Below, in pieces: positions 44,110-52,605 of a stretch of DNA of 64,000 nt. The first letter of the stretch is position 1, and the number at the start of each line of letters is the position of its first letter. The position numbers and the translations under genes were made by a program. This stretch comes from Bacillota bacterium. Lineage in GTDB: Bacteria > Bacillota > Clostridia > Acetivibrionales > DSM-1351. The notes under the pieces were generated by a model. The model was not told where the DNA came from. It did no database searches and worked only from the letters and a program-made list of their open reading frames with translations. The DNA lies in the NCBI GenBank assembly GCA_023393115.1, contig JAEWMS010000033.1:93520-157519 (forward strand), written 5' to 3'.

Positions 44110-44416
44110 TTGTAAGGAAATGTGATGAATGGGAAAACTGCTTCATTTACAATGATGAACCAGTTGGCAAATTTCATGATTCTTCAAAGCGAGCAGTAGG
44201 CGGTGAAAGTACTGCAGGATAGTGTATTTGTGAGTTCTCCCATGAACAGTATGATTGAACCTTAAACGTAGGTCATACCGGGACTTCCCGTTAAAGAAGG
44301 CGTGTATCGGATTATTTTTTGTCCCGTACATATATGAGATGGGTTTTTACCAATTTGGGTGGTACCGCGTAGATTATAAGTCTTCGTCCCTTGTTACAGG
44401 GATGAAGGCTTTTTTA
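44110..44416 (+). promoter_or_regulatory. T-box riboswitch upstream of aroF
   Basis: The leader has the T-box core GGGTGGTACCGCG at 44357-44369, then a terminator stem (CTTCGTCCC with GGGATGAAG) and a T run near 44405-44416. The basal part of stem I pairs ATGGGAAAACT (about 44128) with AGTTCTCCCAT (about 44233). Uncharged tRNA binding would favour the antiterminator and switch on aroF. By gene function the tRNA should be for an aromatic amino acid; near ATAGTGTATTTGTGAG both TAT (Tyr) and TTT (Phe) are possible specifiers and I cannot decide. Confidence 0.9.
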
Positions 44417-44486
44417 TATTTTTATACAGTTGTATTATTACACAAATTTAATTAACAATAACAATATGATTTTCAGGAGGTATTTT

Positions 44487-45500
44487 ATGATTATTGTAAT
44501 GAAGCAAAATGCTACAAAACGGGATATTGAAAACGTTGAAAACAAACTTATAGAACTGGGCTTCAAAACACATCCTATTTACGGTGATTGTAAAACAGTT
44601 ATTGGTGCAATAGGTGATAAGCGATTACTTAATATTCACGCTGTTTCACAAATGGATGGAGTTGAGACTCTGGTCCCTATTATGAAGCCTTACAAACTGG
44701 CCAGTAATGAGCTTCAGCAGACTCCGACCATTATTGAAGTGGGAGATGTAAAAATCGGTGGTGATGAAATAGTTGTCATGGCAGGTCCCTGTGCCATTGA
44801 AAACGAGAAGGATTTCGTACAAACTGCAATAAGTGTAAAGAATGCTGGTGCTAAAATACTTCGCGGCGGCGCTTTCAAACCTCGTAGTTCTCCATATGCC
44901 TTCCAGGGACTTGAGGAAGACGGACTTAAAATAATGGTTGCAGGTCGTGAAGCTACCGGGCTGAAGCTGGTTACCGAGGTTGTTGATACAAGAGATGTTG
45001 ATCTTGTTAATAAATATACCGATATATTTCAGATTGGCGCAAGAAATATGCAAAACTTCAGGCTGCTGAGCGAGGTTGGTATGACTAACAAACCGGTACT
45101 ATTAAAGCGTGGTTTGTCTGCCACTATTGAAGAATGGCTCATGGCCGCAGAATACATTATTGCAGAGGGCAATCATAACGTCATCCTATGCGAAAGAGGA
45201 ATCCGTACCTTTGAAACGGTGACAAGGAATACACTTGACCTGAGTGCAATTCCTGCAATCAAAGAGGTTTCACATCTTCCTATTGTTGTAGACCCGAGCC
45301 ATGCGACCGGAAACTGGAAATTTGTACCTGCCCTTGCAAAGGGAGCTATTGCCACAGGAGCCGACGGTTTGATTATTGAAGTTCATCCCAACCCCCCTTG
45401 TGCTCTTTGCGATGGTCCTCAATCACTTAGACCTGAAAAGTTTGAAACCTTAATGGGAGAATTACGATTGGTTGCTCAATCTGTTCAAAGATCAATATAA
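44487..45500 (+). CDS. aroF: 3-deoxy-7-phosphoheptulonate (DAHP) synthase
   Basis: DAHP synthase condenses phosphoenolpyruvate and erythrose 4-phosphate, the first step of aromatic amino acid synthesis. The 337-residue product has an N-terminal ferredoxin-like regulatory domain (residues 1-70) and a KDO8P/DAHP synthase barrel with MAGPCAIENEKDF, RGGAFKPRSSPYAFQG, CERGIRTFE and PIVVDPSHATG. The ATG 44487 follows AGGAGG; a longer upstream frame is not supported. It is controlled by the T-box leader. Confidence 0.95.
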   Translation: MIIVMKQNATKRDIENVENKLIELGFKTHPIYGDCKTVIGAIGDKRLLNIHAVSQMDGVETLVPIMKPYKLASNELQQTPTIIEVGDVKIGGDEIVVMAGPCAIENEKDFVQTAISVKNAGAKILRGGAFKPRSSPYAFQGLEEDGLKIMVAGREATGLKLVTEVVDTRDVDLVNKYTDIFQIGARNMQNFRLLSEVGMTNKPVLLKRGLSATIEEWLMAAEYIIAEGNHNVILCERGIRTFETVTRNTLDLSAIPAIKEVSHLPIVVDPSHATGNWKFVPALAKGAIATGADGLIIEVHPNPPCALCDGPQSLRPEKFETLMGELRLVAQSVQRSI

Positions 45501-45542
45501 CTAGTAATTCGCATCCCCTGACCTGACGTTACAAACGTGTAG

Positions 45543-45587
45543 CGAAAACCCCCGGAGTGTCCCATAAAAACACTCCGAGGGTTTTCG
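45543..45587 (+). terminator. strong hairpin terminator after aroF
   Basis: CGAAAACCCCCGGAGTGT pairs with ACACTCCGAGGGTTTTCG over an 8-base loop, an almost perfect stem of about 17 bp. A-rich and T-rich stretches in the stem ends make it usable from both strands, so it can also end the minus-strand transcript from 45964. Confidence 0.8.
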
Positions 45588-45607
45588 TAATAAATACCGA
45601 AAAAATT

Positions 45608-45964
45608 TTATAGTAAACTTTCGTACTCTTCTCCGACCACGGCCTCTAGAGAAAACTCATGAACTCCTTTATATACAACCTTTACGCACTTGGTGCTGCC
45701 ATATTCTTCTTTATCCAATTCATTTAACATTACATATACCAGCGTGCTATCATAAACCCTGATGTTTATTCTGTCAAAGATATCCTTCTGTAAAAGGTCC
45801 AATACAGAGTTTATATTTTTAACTGCCGAATGATTTGATTTCGGTTCAACAACCACCGGCATTTTTGAATTGTTAGGATTCAGAATTTTAACGTGTAATA
45901 TACCAGGATCAAGAATATTGTCTGTCGGATACAACAAGTCTCTTTCAAAAAGGAATGAACTCAT
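45608..45964 (-). CDS. hypothetical protein, 118 residues
   Basis: I do not recognise this protein. It has no signal peptide or membrane segment. It contains HVKILNPNNSKMPVVVEPKS, which reads like a beta-rich region, and a hydrophobic/charged pattern LDLLQKDIFDRINIRVYDST. The ATG follows AAAAGGAG. It lies between aroF and the lytic transglycosylase gene with its own upstream gap of about 100 bases, so it may be transcribed alone. It is a credible gene by ribosome site and codon use. Confidence 0.75.
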   Translation of the reverse strand: MSSFLFERDLLYPTDNILDPGILHVKILNPNNSKMPVVVEPKSNHSAVKNINSVLDLLQKDIFDRINIRVYDSTLVYVMLNELDKEEYGSTKCVKVVYKGVHEFSLEAVVGEEYESLL

Positions 45965-46069
45965 TTTTATCTCCTTTTCCGGCGTATATAAACTAACCTT
46001 TAGAGTTATTAACGGTTTACAACGCTCAATTTAATTGAAAAAAATATAATTTCTTATATAAAAATATCA

Positions 46070-46651
46070 TTATTTGCGATTATCGTAAAGCTTTTTATAC
46101 ATACTTATATATTTATTTATTTTATTTACATAATTTCTGGTTTCCTCAAAGGGTATTCTGTCCAGAGTTGTACCGTCTTTACTTATACTTTCATCCTTAA
46201 GCCACTTGGAAACATTCCCGCTACCCGCATTATATGCTGCCAAAGCAAGTTCTGTATCCTGATTATATTGTTTTAAAAGTCGGGCTATGTACCAGCAGCC
46301 AATATGGATATTAGTTTCAGGCTCCATCAGCTGAGCTGTCTTAAAATCCTCGATATCCATTTTTTCGGCAGCCCATTCACCTGTACTGTCAATTATCTGC
46401 ATAAGACCTTTTGCGTTCCTGGGAGACACGGCATTAGGGTTAAAACCGCTCTCAGCCTTAATCATCGAAAACACAAGATGCTCATCCAGATTGTACTGTT
46501 CAGAGTATTTTTGTACATATTCGGAATAAGTTAACGGGTACATTCTATATAGAGTGTACTTCACAATCCTTACAGAAAACACAACTAAAAGTATCAGTAA
46601 TAAAAATGTAAAGAATATTTTAAATTTACCTGAAAATTTCCTTCTTTTCAA
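46070..46651 (-). CDS. membrane-anchored lytic transglycosylase (SLT domain)
   Basis: A 193-residue protein with a basic N terminus, one membrane segment (about residues 12-29) and an SLT lytic transglycosylase domain: catalytic Glu67 in MIKAESGFNPNAVSPRNAKG, the GLMQI motif and ELALAAYNAGSGNV. It cleaves the glycan strand of peptidoglycan. It follows coaE by four bases, forming a polA-coaE-slt operon that I recall from other clostridia. Confidence 0.93.
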   Translation of the reverse strand: MKRRKFSGKFKIFFTFLLLILLVVFSVRIVKYTLYRMYPLTYSEYVQKYSEQYNLDEHLVFSMIKAESGFNPNAVSPRNAKGLMQIIDSTGEWAAEKMDIEDFKTAQLMEPETNIHIGCWYIARLLKQYNQDTELALAAYNAGSGNVSKWLKDESISKDGTTLDRIPFEETRNYVNKINKYISMYKKLYDNRK

Positions 46652-46655
46652 AAAA

Positions 46656-47267
46656 TCACCCTAACAGCCTGTTCAGTTCACATATCACCTGTTCCTTCAG
46701 GTGTGAATAATCCCGATTGTTATCTATTACAATATCTGCGACTCTTAAATACTCCTGCTCACTGAGCTGGGAATTGATTCTTGAAACAGCCTCTTCATAG
46801 GTCATTTCACTTCTTTGCATTATTCGCCTGATACGTAATTCCTTATCTGCCGAAACTGTCCATACCTGATGGCATAAATCAAGAAAACCTTCTTTTATGG
46901 GTATCGGAGCATCAATTACAATAATATTCGTATTATTAATCAGCTGTTCTTTCACATTATCTTTTATTCTTTTAGCAACATACTTATGCAAAATGCCATT
47001 TAATTTTTCGAGCTTTTCTCTGTTGTTAAAAACTATTTCGGCCAGCTTTTTTCGCTGTAGCTGTCCCCAATCATCAAGTATATCGTTACCAAAAACCTCT
47101 GTCAACTCCTCAAGAGCCTTTTCACCAGGCATAACGACCTGACGGCTTATTAAATCCGCATCGATAACTGCCGCACCAATTTCCTTTAAGAAACTGCTTA
47201 CAGTACTCTTTCCACTGCCAATTCCCCCTGTTATGCCAAGGATAATAGAGCCATTACTTTGTTTCAT
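46656..47267 (-). CDS. coaE: dephospho-CoA kinase
   Basis: CoaE phosphorylates dephospho-CoA in the last step of coenzyme A synthesis. The product of about 203 residues has the P-loop GGIGSGKST and the family segments AAVIDADLISRQVV and VIDAPIPIKEGFLDL. It overlaps the end of polA by 14 bases if started at ATG 47267; a GTG at 47282 is an alternative. The overlap suggests coupling to polA. Confidence 0.94.
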   Translation of the reverse strand: MKQSNGSIILGITGGIGSGKSTVSSFLKEIGAAVIDADLISRQVVMPGEKALEELTEVFGNDILDDWGQLQRKKLAEIVFNNREKLEKLNGILHKYVAKRIKDNVKEQLINNTNIIVIDAPIPIKEGFLDLCHQVWTVSADKELRIRRIMQRSEMTYEEAVSRINSQLSEQEYLRVADIVIDNNRDYSHLKEQVICELNRLLG

Positions 47268-49944
47268 ACCAGCTTTCACCACTCTTCACGTCAACTGTCA
47301 TTGGCACCTTGAGCTTTACGGCGTTCTCCATACAATTCTTAAGCAGCGCGGTGACCTCTTCAAGCTCGGATTTTTCAGTTTCAACTATTAGTTCATCATG
47401 TACCTGAAGAATTAACCTGGATTTGAGCTTTCTTTTCTTAAGCTCACTATATACCTTGACCATTGAAATTTTTATTATATCGGCCGCACTTCCCTGAATT
47501 GGAGTATTCATAGCTACCCTTTCACCAAAGGATCTTACATTGAAGTTACTGGATTTCAGTTCGGGAAGATATCTTCTTCTATTAAAGAGTGTGGTTACAA
47601 AACCAAATTCCTTCCCCCTGGAAACTGTATCGCTCATATACTCCTTGACCTTTGAGTATTTAGCCAAATAATCATCAATATATTTCTTTGCTTCCTTTCG
47701 TGTAACTCCAATATCCTTTGAAAGGCTGAAATCACCAATTCCGTATACTATTCCAAAGTTTACAGCCTTGGCTCTTGATCTCATCAGTGAGGTTACATCC
47801 TCAGGCTCTATACCGAACACCTTGGATGCCGTTGTTGTATGAATGTCCTCGTTATTGTTAAAGGCCGAAATCATATTGCCATCACCGGTTATATGGGCCA
47901 AAACCCTCAGCTCTATCTGTGAATAGTCAGCATCAAGCAATACAAAGTTTTCATCGGTAGGAATGAATACTTTTCTTATTTTTCTTCCCATCTCAAGCTT
48001 AATAGGGATATTCTGCAGATTAGGCTCGGTACTGCTTATTCTTCCCGTAGCCGTTACCGTCTGATTAAAGCTGGAATGAATTTTACAGGTCTCAGGATCA
48101 AGTATTCCCAGTAACCCATCGGCATATGTCGACTTAAGCTTTGTCAGCGATCTGTATTCCAGTATTCTCTCAACTATCTCGTGTTTTTGTGATAACTGCT
48201 CCAGCACCTCTGCGTCGGTGGAATAACCGGTTTTTGTTTTCTTTATTGCGGGAAGGTTAAGCTTTTCAAATAAAATTACTCCAAGCTGTTTAGGAGAATT
48301 TATATTAAAGTTCTCGCCTGCCAGCATATAAATTTCGTTTTCAAGTATAACTATTCTGGAATCCAACTCCCTGGAATATGCCTTCAAGCCTTCAATATCC
48401 ACTTTAAAACCCCATAATTCCATATCGGCCAGTACTTCAACCAACGGGAGTTCAATATCATAATATAACTCATGCTGCCCATTTCCTTCAATGATAGGAG
48501 CATATTTTTCAACCAGTTCATAAATAGCTGAAACGCAAGCAGCGCAGACTGTTGATGGGTTTACATCCAAATCCTTCTGAAGCTTTCTGCCATGCTTGTC
48601 ATAAAGTATTTCTGCAGGCAAAATACTCTTTTTCAGACTGTCCTCTGCCAATTCGGAGATTGTGTAGCTGTTCCTTGTAGGCTCAAGAATATACGCAGCA
48701 ATCATGGTATCAAATTCTATTCCCTTGATATCTATCCCCTGCGCCTTGCAATACTTAATAAATTTCTTTAAATCATGCCCGTACTTCTTTATGTCAGCAG
48801 ATTCAAGTATCTCTCGAAGAACATTTATAGCTGTGTTTTCGGTGAAGTCGTCTGTAAATACTATAACAGCAGGAGCATACTCTTCCTCACAGGCATAGAT
48901 ACACAGATCATCCAATTTGTTGCTTGCAGGATCCATATGATAGTAAACAGCCATCTTCTTACTTGCAGCTATGGCTTTCAGGCAGGATTCCAGTTCCCCG
49001 ACGGTATCAACATTTACATGTTCTATATTAAGGGCTTCGGAAGCCTCAACCATAGGAGTATCACTAAGTCCGAATCTTTCAATAAAAGTTTTAAACTCAA
49101 GCTTTTTAAATATGCTATAAAGCTTCTCTTTGTCGAAATCAGTTCTGACATATTCCTGAATATCTGATATGCAAGGCATCTGTCTAACAATAGTCGCCAG
49201 TTTTTTGCTGAGGAAAGCAAGGTCTCTGTTTGCTTCCAGCTTTTCTCGGACACCTTTTTTCTCCACCTTGTCAATATTTTCGTATAACTCTTCAATGCTA
49301 TGGAACTTTTTGATAAGATCAAGTGCTGTTTTTTCACCAACCCCGGGAACGCCCGGTATGTTATCAGAAGTATCTCCCATCAGGCCCTTTACATCAATAA
49401 GCATTTGAGGGGTAACACCGTACTTTTCAACAACCTTTTGATAATCATATTCGTCAGTTTCGGTCTTATTGCCTCTTGTTACCGGCAGCTTTATTCTTGT
49501 AGTTTCTGAAGCCAATTGAAGTGAATCCCTGTCACCTGTCAGCAGAATTACCTCAATGCCTTTTTGTTCGGCACAAAGTGAAATAGACCCAAGGATATCA
49601 TCAGCCTCAAAGCCCGGAGTTTCAACTCTTTTTATATTCATAGCGTCCAGTACCTGTTTGATAATTGGTACCTGGACTGCCAATTCCTCCGGCATACCTT
49701 TTCTCTGAGCTTTATATTTATCATATTCAAGGTGTCTGAAGGTTGGCTGCTTCATATCGAATGCAACACATAAATACTTAGGATTTTCTTCAGCCAGGAA
49801 TTTCGTGAGAATACTAATAAAGCCAAATACTGCATTTGTCTGAATGCCTTCTGAGGTAGAAAGCATGGTACTTTTACTTAATCCATAAAACGCTCTGTTT
49901 AAAATACTGTTGCCATCAACAACCATTATCTTTTCCGAGTTCAT
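47254..49944 (-). CDS. polA: DNA polymerase I
   Basis: PolA fills gaps and removes primers. The 896-residue product has an N-terminal 5'-3' exonuclease (about 1-290, with VDGNSILNRAFYG and GLMGDTSDNIPGVPGVGEKT), a degenerate 3'-5' exonuclease domain (about 300-480) and the polymerase with motif A DADYSQIELRVLAH, motif B RSRAKAVNFGIVYG and motif C QVHDELIVE. The proofreading acidic residues are replaced (KKMAVYYHM at the Exo I site), as in many Gram-positive PolA, so proofreading is probably absent. It lies in the segment that interrupts murA. Confidence 0.97.
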   Translation of the reverse strand: MNSEKIMVVDGNSILNRAFYGLSKSTMLSTSEGIQTNAVFGFISILTKFLAEENPKYLCVAFDMKQPTFRHLEYDKYKAQRKGMPEELAVQVPIIKQVLDAMNIKRVETPGFEADDILGSISLCAEQKGIEVILLTGDRDSLQLASETTRIKLPVTRGNKTETDEYDYQKVVEKYGVTPQMLIDVKGLMGDTSDNIPGVPGVGEKTALDLIKKFHSIEELYENIDKVEKKGVREKLEANRDLAFLSKKLATIVRQMPCISDIQEYVRTDFDKEKLYSIFKKLEFKTFIERFGLSDTPMVEASEALNIEHVNVDTVGELESCLKAIAASKKMAVYYHMDPASNKLDDLCIYACEEEYAPAVIVFTDDFTENTAINVLREILESADIKKYGHDLKKFIKYCKAQGIDIKGIEFDTMIAAYILEPTRNSYTISELAEDSLKKSILPAEILYDKHGRKLQKDLDVNPSTVCAACVSAIYELVEKYAPIIEGNGQHELYYDIELPLVEVLADMELWGFKVDIEGLKAYSRELDSRIVILENEIYMLAGENFNINSPKQLGVILFEKLNLPAIKKTKTGYSTDAEVLEQLSQKHEIVERILEYRSLTKLKSTYADGLLGILDPETCKIHSSFNQTVTATGRISSTEPNLQNIPIKLEMGRKIRKVFIPTDENFVLLDADYSQIELRVLAHITGDGNMISAFNNNEDIHTTTASKVFGIEPEDVTSLMRSRAKAVNFGIVYGIGDFSLSKDIGVTRKEAKKYIDDYLAKYSKVKEYMSDTVSRGKEFGFVTTLFNRRRYLPELKSSNFNVRSFGERVAMNTPIQGSAADIIKISMVKVYSELKKRKLKSRLILQVHDELIVETEKSELEEVTALLKNCMENAVKLKVPMTVDVKSGESWYETK

Positions 49945-49959
49945 TAATGCCCTCCAGCC

Positions 49960-51249
49960 TTACTTTTTCACGAAAAAAATCCTGATTGTAATCATTTCCT
50001 GTCTGGCAATGAGTGAATTGATCTGCTCTATCAAGCTTGATTTTTCCGTTTCAAGGGCGGTTATATCTTCCCCTTTATCTAAGGCCTCATTTATTTTATT
50101 TTCTAGTTCATTTTTTTTGTTTTCTAAACTATTATATTCTTCTGTTATGTCTTTTTTTATTATATCAGTTTTTGCTTTTAATTCCAGCTTATATTTTAGT
50201 TGGGCCTGATTTTGCAAAGTAGCGTAGTCACTCAAGGAAATACTGTATTCGACATAGGCAGCACTATCCTTCAAGTTTGCTAAAAAACCCTGCACCATGC
50301 CTGAAGATTGTTCGGAGGCTCCATACTCAGTCATTAGCTTGTTCAAGCTTTCCATCTCAGCATCACCAGATTCTATAGCTAATGTCATCTCAATATAATT
50401 TGTGAAATATTGTAAATCACTTGTATTTTCCACCGGCATTGCAAAACCTAATATTCTCTGCTCATCAGCCATAGCATTTGCATTTTCTGAACCATTGGAT
50501 GCGTCATCCGAATTAGTTGCTGCCCCATATTTGATGGAGTCCTCAGCTGGCTGCTCCAAAGAAGCTTTTACTTTAAATTTTCTACTACCAGCAGCCTGCT
50601 CACTACCTTTTTCAACTTTAAACTCAGTTATGCCGGCAATACTATTTTTCTTTGAATCGGCTGTCTTTTGACCGCCGCCGTCAGAAACTCCCGCAGTAAT
50701 ATCTGCTGTATTATCTGCTGTGTTTTCCTCACTGCTGTCAGAAAACGTACTGTTTACATTCTCATCGCTATAGTTGTCGGCGGCAGCACTCTTACTGCTA
50801 CCGGTTCCGGCGCCTGCATTTTCAGGTACAGCTGCCTGCATGGAAGCACTTTCATTTAGTGAGGAGGCCTTTTTCATACCGGAACCCAATTCGGGTATTA
50901 AGCCATAAGCTAAAAGAGACAATACAATAACCGCAGCCGTTGATATGAAGGCCATGAGTTTCCTATTCATGAAAAATAACTTCTTTTTATTAGTTGTTTC
51001 ATTAGTTTTATTATTCTCTTCCCGGCTGATTTCCATAAGCCTGGAATGGAGAGATGCAGAAAAGTCTTTGGGGAGAATAATTTCCTCATCCTCTTTGCAC
51101 AATTGTACAAAATAAGACTCCTCTTTGAGTTTCTGAGCGCAATGAGTACATTTTTCCAGATGCTTTTCAAATTCTTCTTTTTCTTTAAGTTCCAACTGCT
51201 CATCAATATACAACGATATATATAAATCACTCTTATCACAGAAATTCAA
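49960..51249 (-). CDS. zinc-finger anti-sigma factor with DUF4349-like C terminus
   Basis: A 429-residue membrane protein with an N-terminal zinc-binding anti-sigma domain (His30, Cys34, Cys37 in EKHLEKCTHCAQ), one membrane segment (about residues 94-114), a low-complexity Ser/Asn/Ala linker and a C-terminal part with a long coiled coil (ITEEYNSLENKKNELENKIN) resembling DUF4349. I take TTG 51249 behind GGAGGG. It lies 20 bases after the ECF sigma gene and should hold that sigma factor at the membrane. The signal is unknown. Confidence 0.87.
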   Translation of the reverse strand: MNFCDKSDLYISLYIDEQLELKEKEEFEKHLEKCTHCAQKLKEESYFVQLCKEDEEIILPKDFSASLHSRLMEISREENNKTNETTNKKKLFFMNRKLMAFISTAAVIVLSLLAYGLIPELGSGMKKASSLNESASMQAAVPENAGAGTGSSKSAAADNYSDENVNSTFSDSSEENTADNTADITAGVSDGGGQKTADSKKNSIAGITEFKVEKGSEQAAGSRKFKVKASLEQPAEDSIKYGAATNSDDASNGSENANAMADEQRILGFAMPVENTSDLQYFTNYIEMTLAIESGDAEMESLNKLMTEYGASEQSSGMVQGFLANLKDSAAYVEYSISLSDYATLQNQAQLKYKLELKAKTDIIKKDITEEYNSLENKKNELENKINEALDKGEDITALETEKSSLIEQINSLIARQEMITIRIFFVKK

Positions 51250-51269
51250 TGTAATCCCTCCTTTCAAAA

Positions 51270-51866
51270 TTATTTGACGTAATCGGTAAACAAATGTTCC
51301 TTATTATTGCACAACAGTTCCTTAAGTTCAGTCCTTGCTCTGCTTATCCGCGATTTTACAGTACCGATTGGAAGCTCAAGAGACTCTGAGATTTCTTCAT
51401 AACTCTGTCCCATAAAATCTCGCAATACAACAATTATTCTGTTTTTTTCATTCATTTTTGACAAAGCTTCTTTCAACGCTGCTTTTTGAGCATTTTGTTC
51501 GGCTATTTTTTCAGGACCTGGAGAACTGGAAACAAGGCGGTCTTTCAATGCTATATCTTCATAGGTTTCTGTCTCAATTGAAATAGTATTCTTGTTTTTG
51601 TTTTTTCTGATATGATCCAGACATGTATTTGTTGCAATACGATATATCCAGGTTGAAAATGTACAATTACCCTTAAAGTCCTTTATGTATTTGAATGCTT
51701 TAATAAATGTCTCCTGTGCCTGCTCCCATGCGTCATCAGTATTACCAAGCATCCTGTAACAGATGTTGTAAACTTTTGTATAGCATGTGCCGGATAGCTC
51801 CTCAAATGCCTGAACATCGCCTTGCCGCGCTTTACTCAGCAATCTATTTTCGATATCAAATCCCAT
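51270..51866 (-). CDS. ECF RNA polymerase sigma factor
   Basis: A sigma factor of about 198 residues with sigma-70 region 2 (YNICYRMLGNTDDAWEQAQE, then FKGNCTFSTWIYRIATN) and region 4 (GQSYEEISESLELPIGTVKS). No region 1 or 3 is present, hence an ECF type similar to SigW/RpoE. ATG 51866 has AGGATC upstream; an ATG at 51887 lacks a ribosome site. The downstream gene encodes its anti-sigma factor. Confidence 0.93.
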   Translation of the reverse strand: MGFDIENRLLSKARQGDVQAFEELSGTCYTKVYNICYRMLGNTDDAWEQAQETFIKAFKYIKDFKGNCTFSTWIYRIATNTCLDHIRKNKNKNTISIETETYEDIALKDRLVSSSPGPEKIAEQNAQKAALKEALSKMNEKNRIIVVLRDFMGQSYEEISESLELPIGTVKSRISRARTELKELLCNNKEHLFTDYVK

Positions 51867-51955
51867 TTTGATCCTACTTTCTTTCATAATAGGCCAAATA
51901 TTTTAGCTTTTGTTATAACACATTCCTACAGATTTCCATGTGCGTTATGGCTTTC

Positions 51956-51985
51956 ATTATATCATAGCCCTGACATGAGCCGCAA
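51956..51985 (-). promoter_or_regulatory. promoter of the ECF sigma operon
   Basis: On the minus strand TTGCGG (51985-51980), 18 bases and a perfect TATAAT (51961-51956) with an upstream TG form a sigma-A-type promoter about 90 bases before the sigma gene. I see no clear ECF-type (AAC / CGT) autoregulatory promoter. The rest of the 310-base divergent gap up to 52176 is AT-rich and must also hold the promoter of the plus-strand receiver gene. Confidence 0.6.
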
Positions 51986-52176
51986 ACTTATAACCTGATA
52001 TATGTTTGTAAAAATGCATACCCTTTGTGAAGTATTAACATTTTTTTCAACAATTTTTGATCTTTTTTTTAAAGATTTAATGAAGGTGAAATAATAAATA
52101 TATAGAATTAATATTATAAGAATCTATATTTGGTTCTGAATTTTTTTGTAACCATCTAATATTAAAAGGAGTTATT

Positions 52177-52605
52177 ATGATTAGTACTATTCTTGTAACT
52201 GACGATAATGTACTAGATAACGCAATTCTCAGAAATTACCTCTATAAAGAACGTGTAAACATTGTATCGGCCTTAAACGGAAGAGAAGCTTTGGATATGG
52301 TGGAAAGTCGGAATGTAGATATTATTATACTGGATTTAGTAATGCCTGTTATGGATGGCTATCGGTTTCTTGAGGAATTTTCAAAAACTCCTTTCTATAA
52401 AGAGATACCAATTATTGTTGCCTCCGGAATAGAAAATGATGAGTTTGAAAAAATATTTCAGTATGATATCTATGATTTTGTTTTAAAGCCCCTTAATCAG
52501 ATGAATAAGTATGTTTTATTAAACAAGGTACGAAAAGCCCTGTTATTCAGGAAAATGCTTGTTGAACTAAAAAAGAAAAACGTAGATTTAGATACCATAT
52601 TGTAA
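52177..52605 (+). CDS. stand-alone response-regulator receiver protein
   Basis: A 142-residue receiver with the acidic pocket D9-D10, phospho-acceptor Asp53 in IILDLVMPVMDGYRF and Lys in DFVLKPLNQ. It ends with a helical tail (RKMLVELKKKNVDLDTIL) that looks like the start of a linker to an output domain, but the stop codon comes six bases before the repeat that marks the murA break. It may be complete, or truncated by the rearrangement. No kinase gene is nearby. The ATG follows AAAGGAG. Confidence 0.85.
   Translation: MISTILVTDDNVLDNAILRNYLYKERVNIVSALNGREALDMVESRNVDIIILDLVMPVMDGYRFLEEFSKTPFYKEIPIIVASGIENDEFEKIFQYDIYDFVLKPLNQMNKYVLLNKVRKALLFRKMLVELKKKNVDLDTIL

Noticed and set aside
42384..44331. 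Several minus-strand frames of 60-80 codons inside murT, gatD and the T-box leader
   Set aside because: They lie antisense to strongly supported genes or inside the riboswitch, without ribosome sites.
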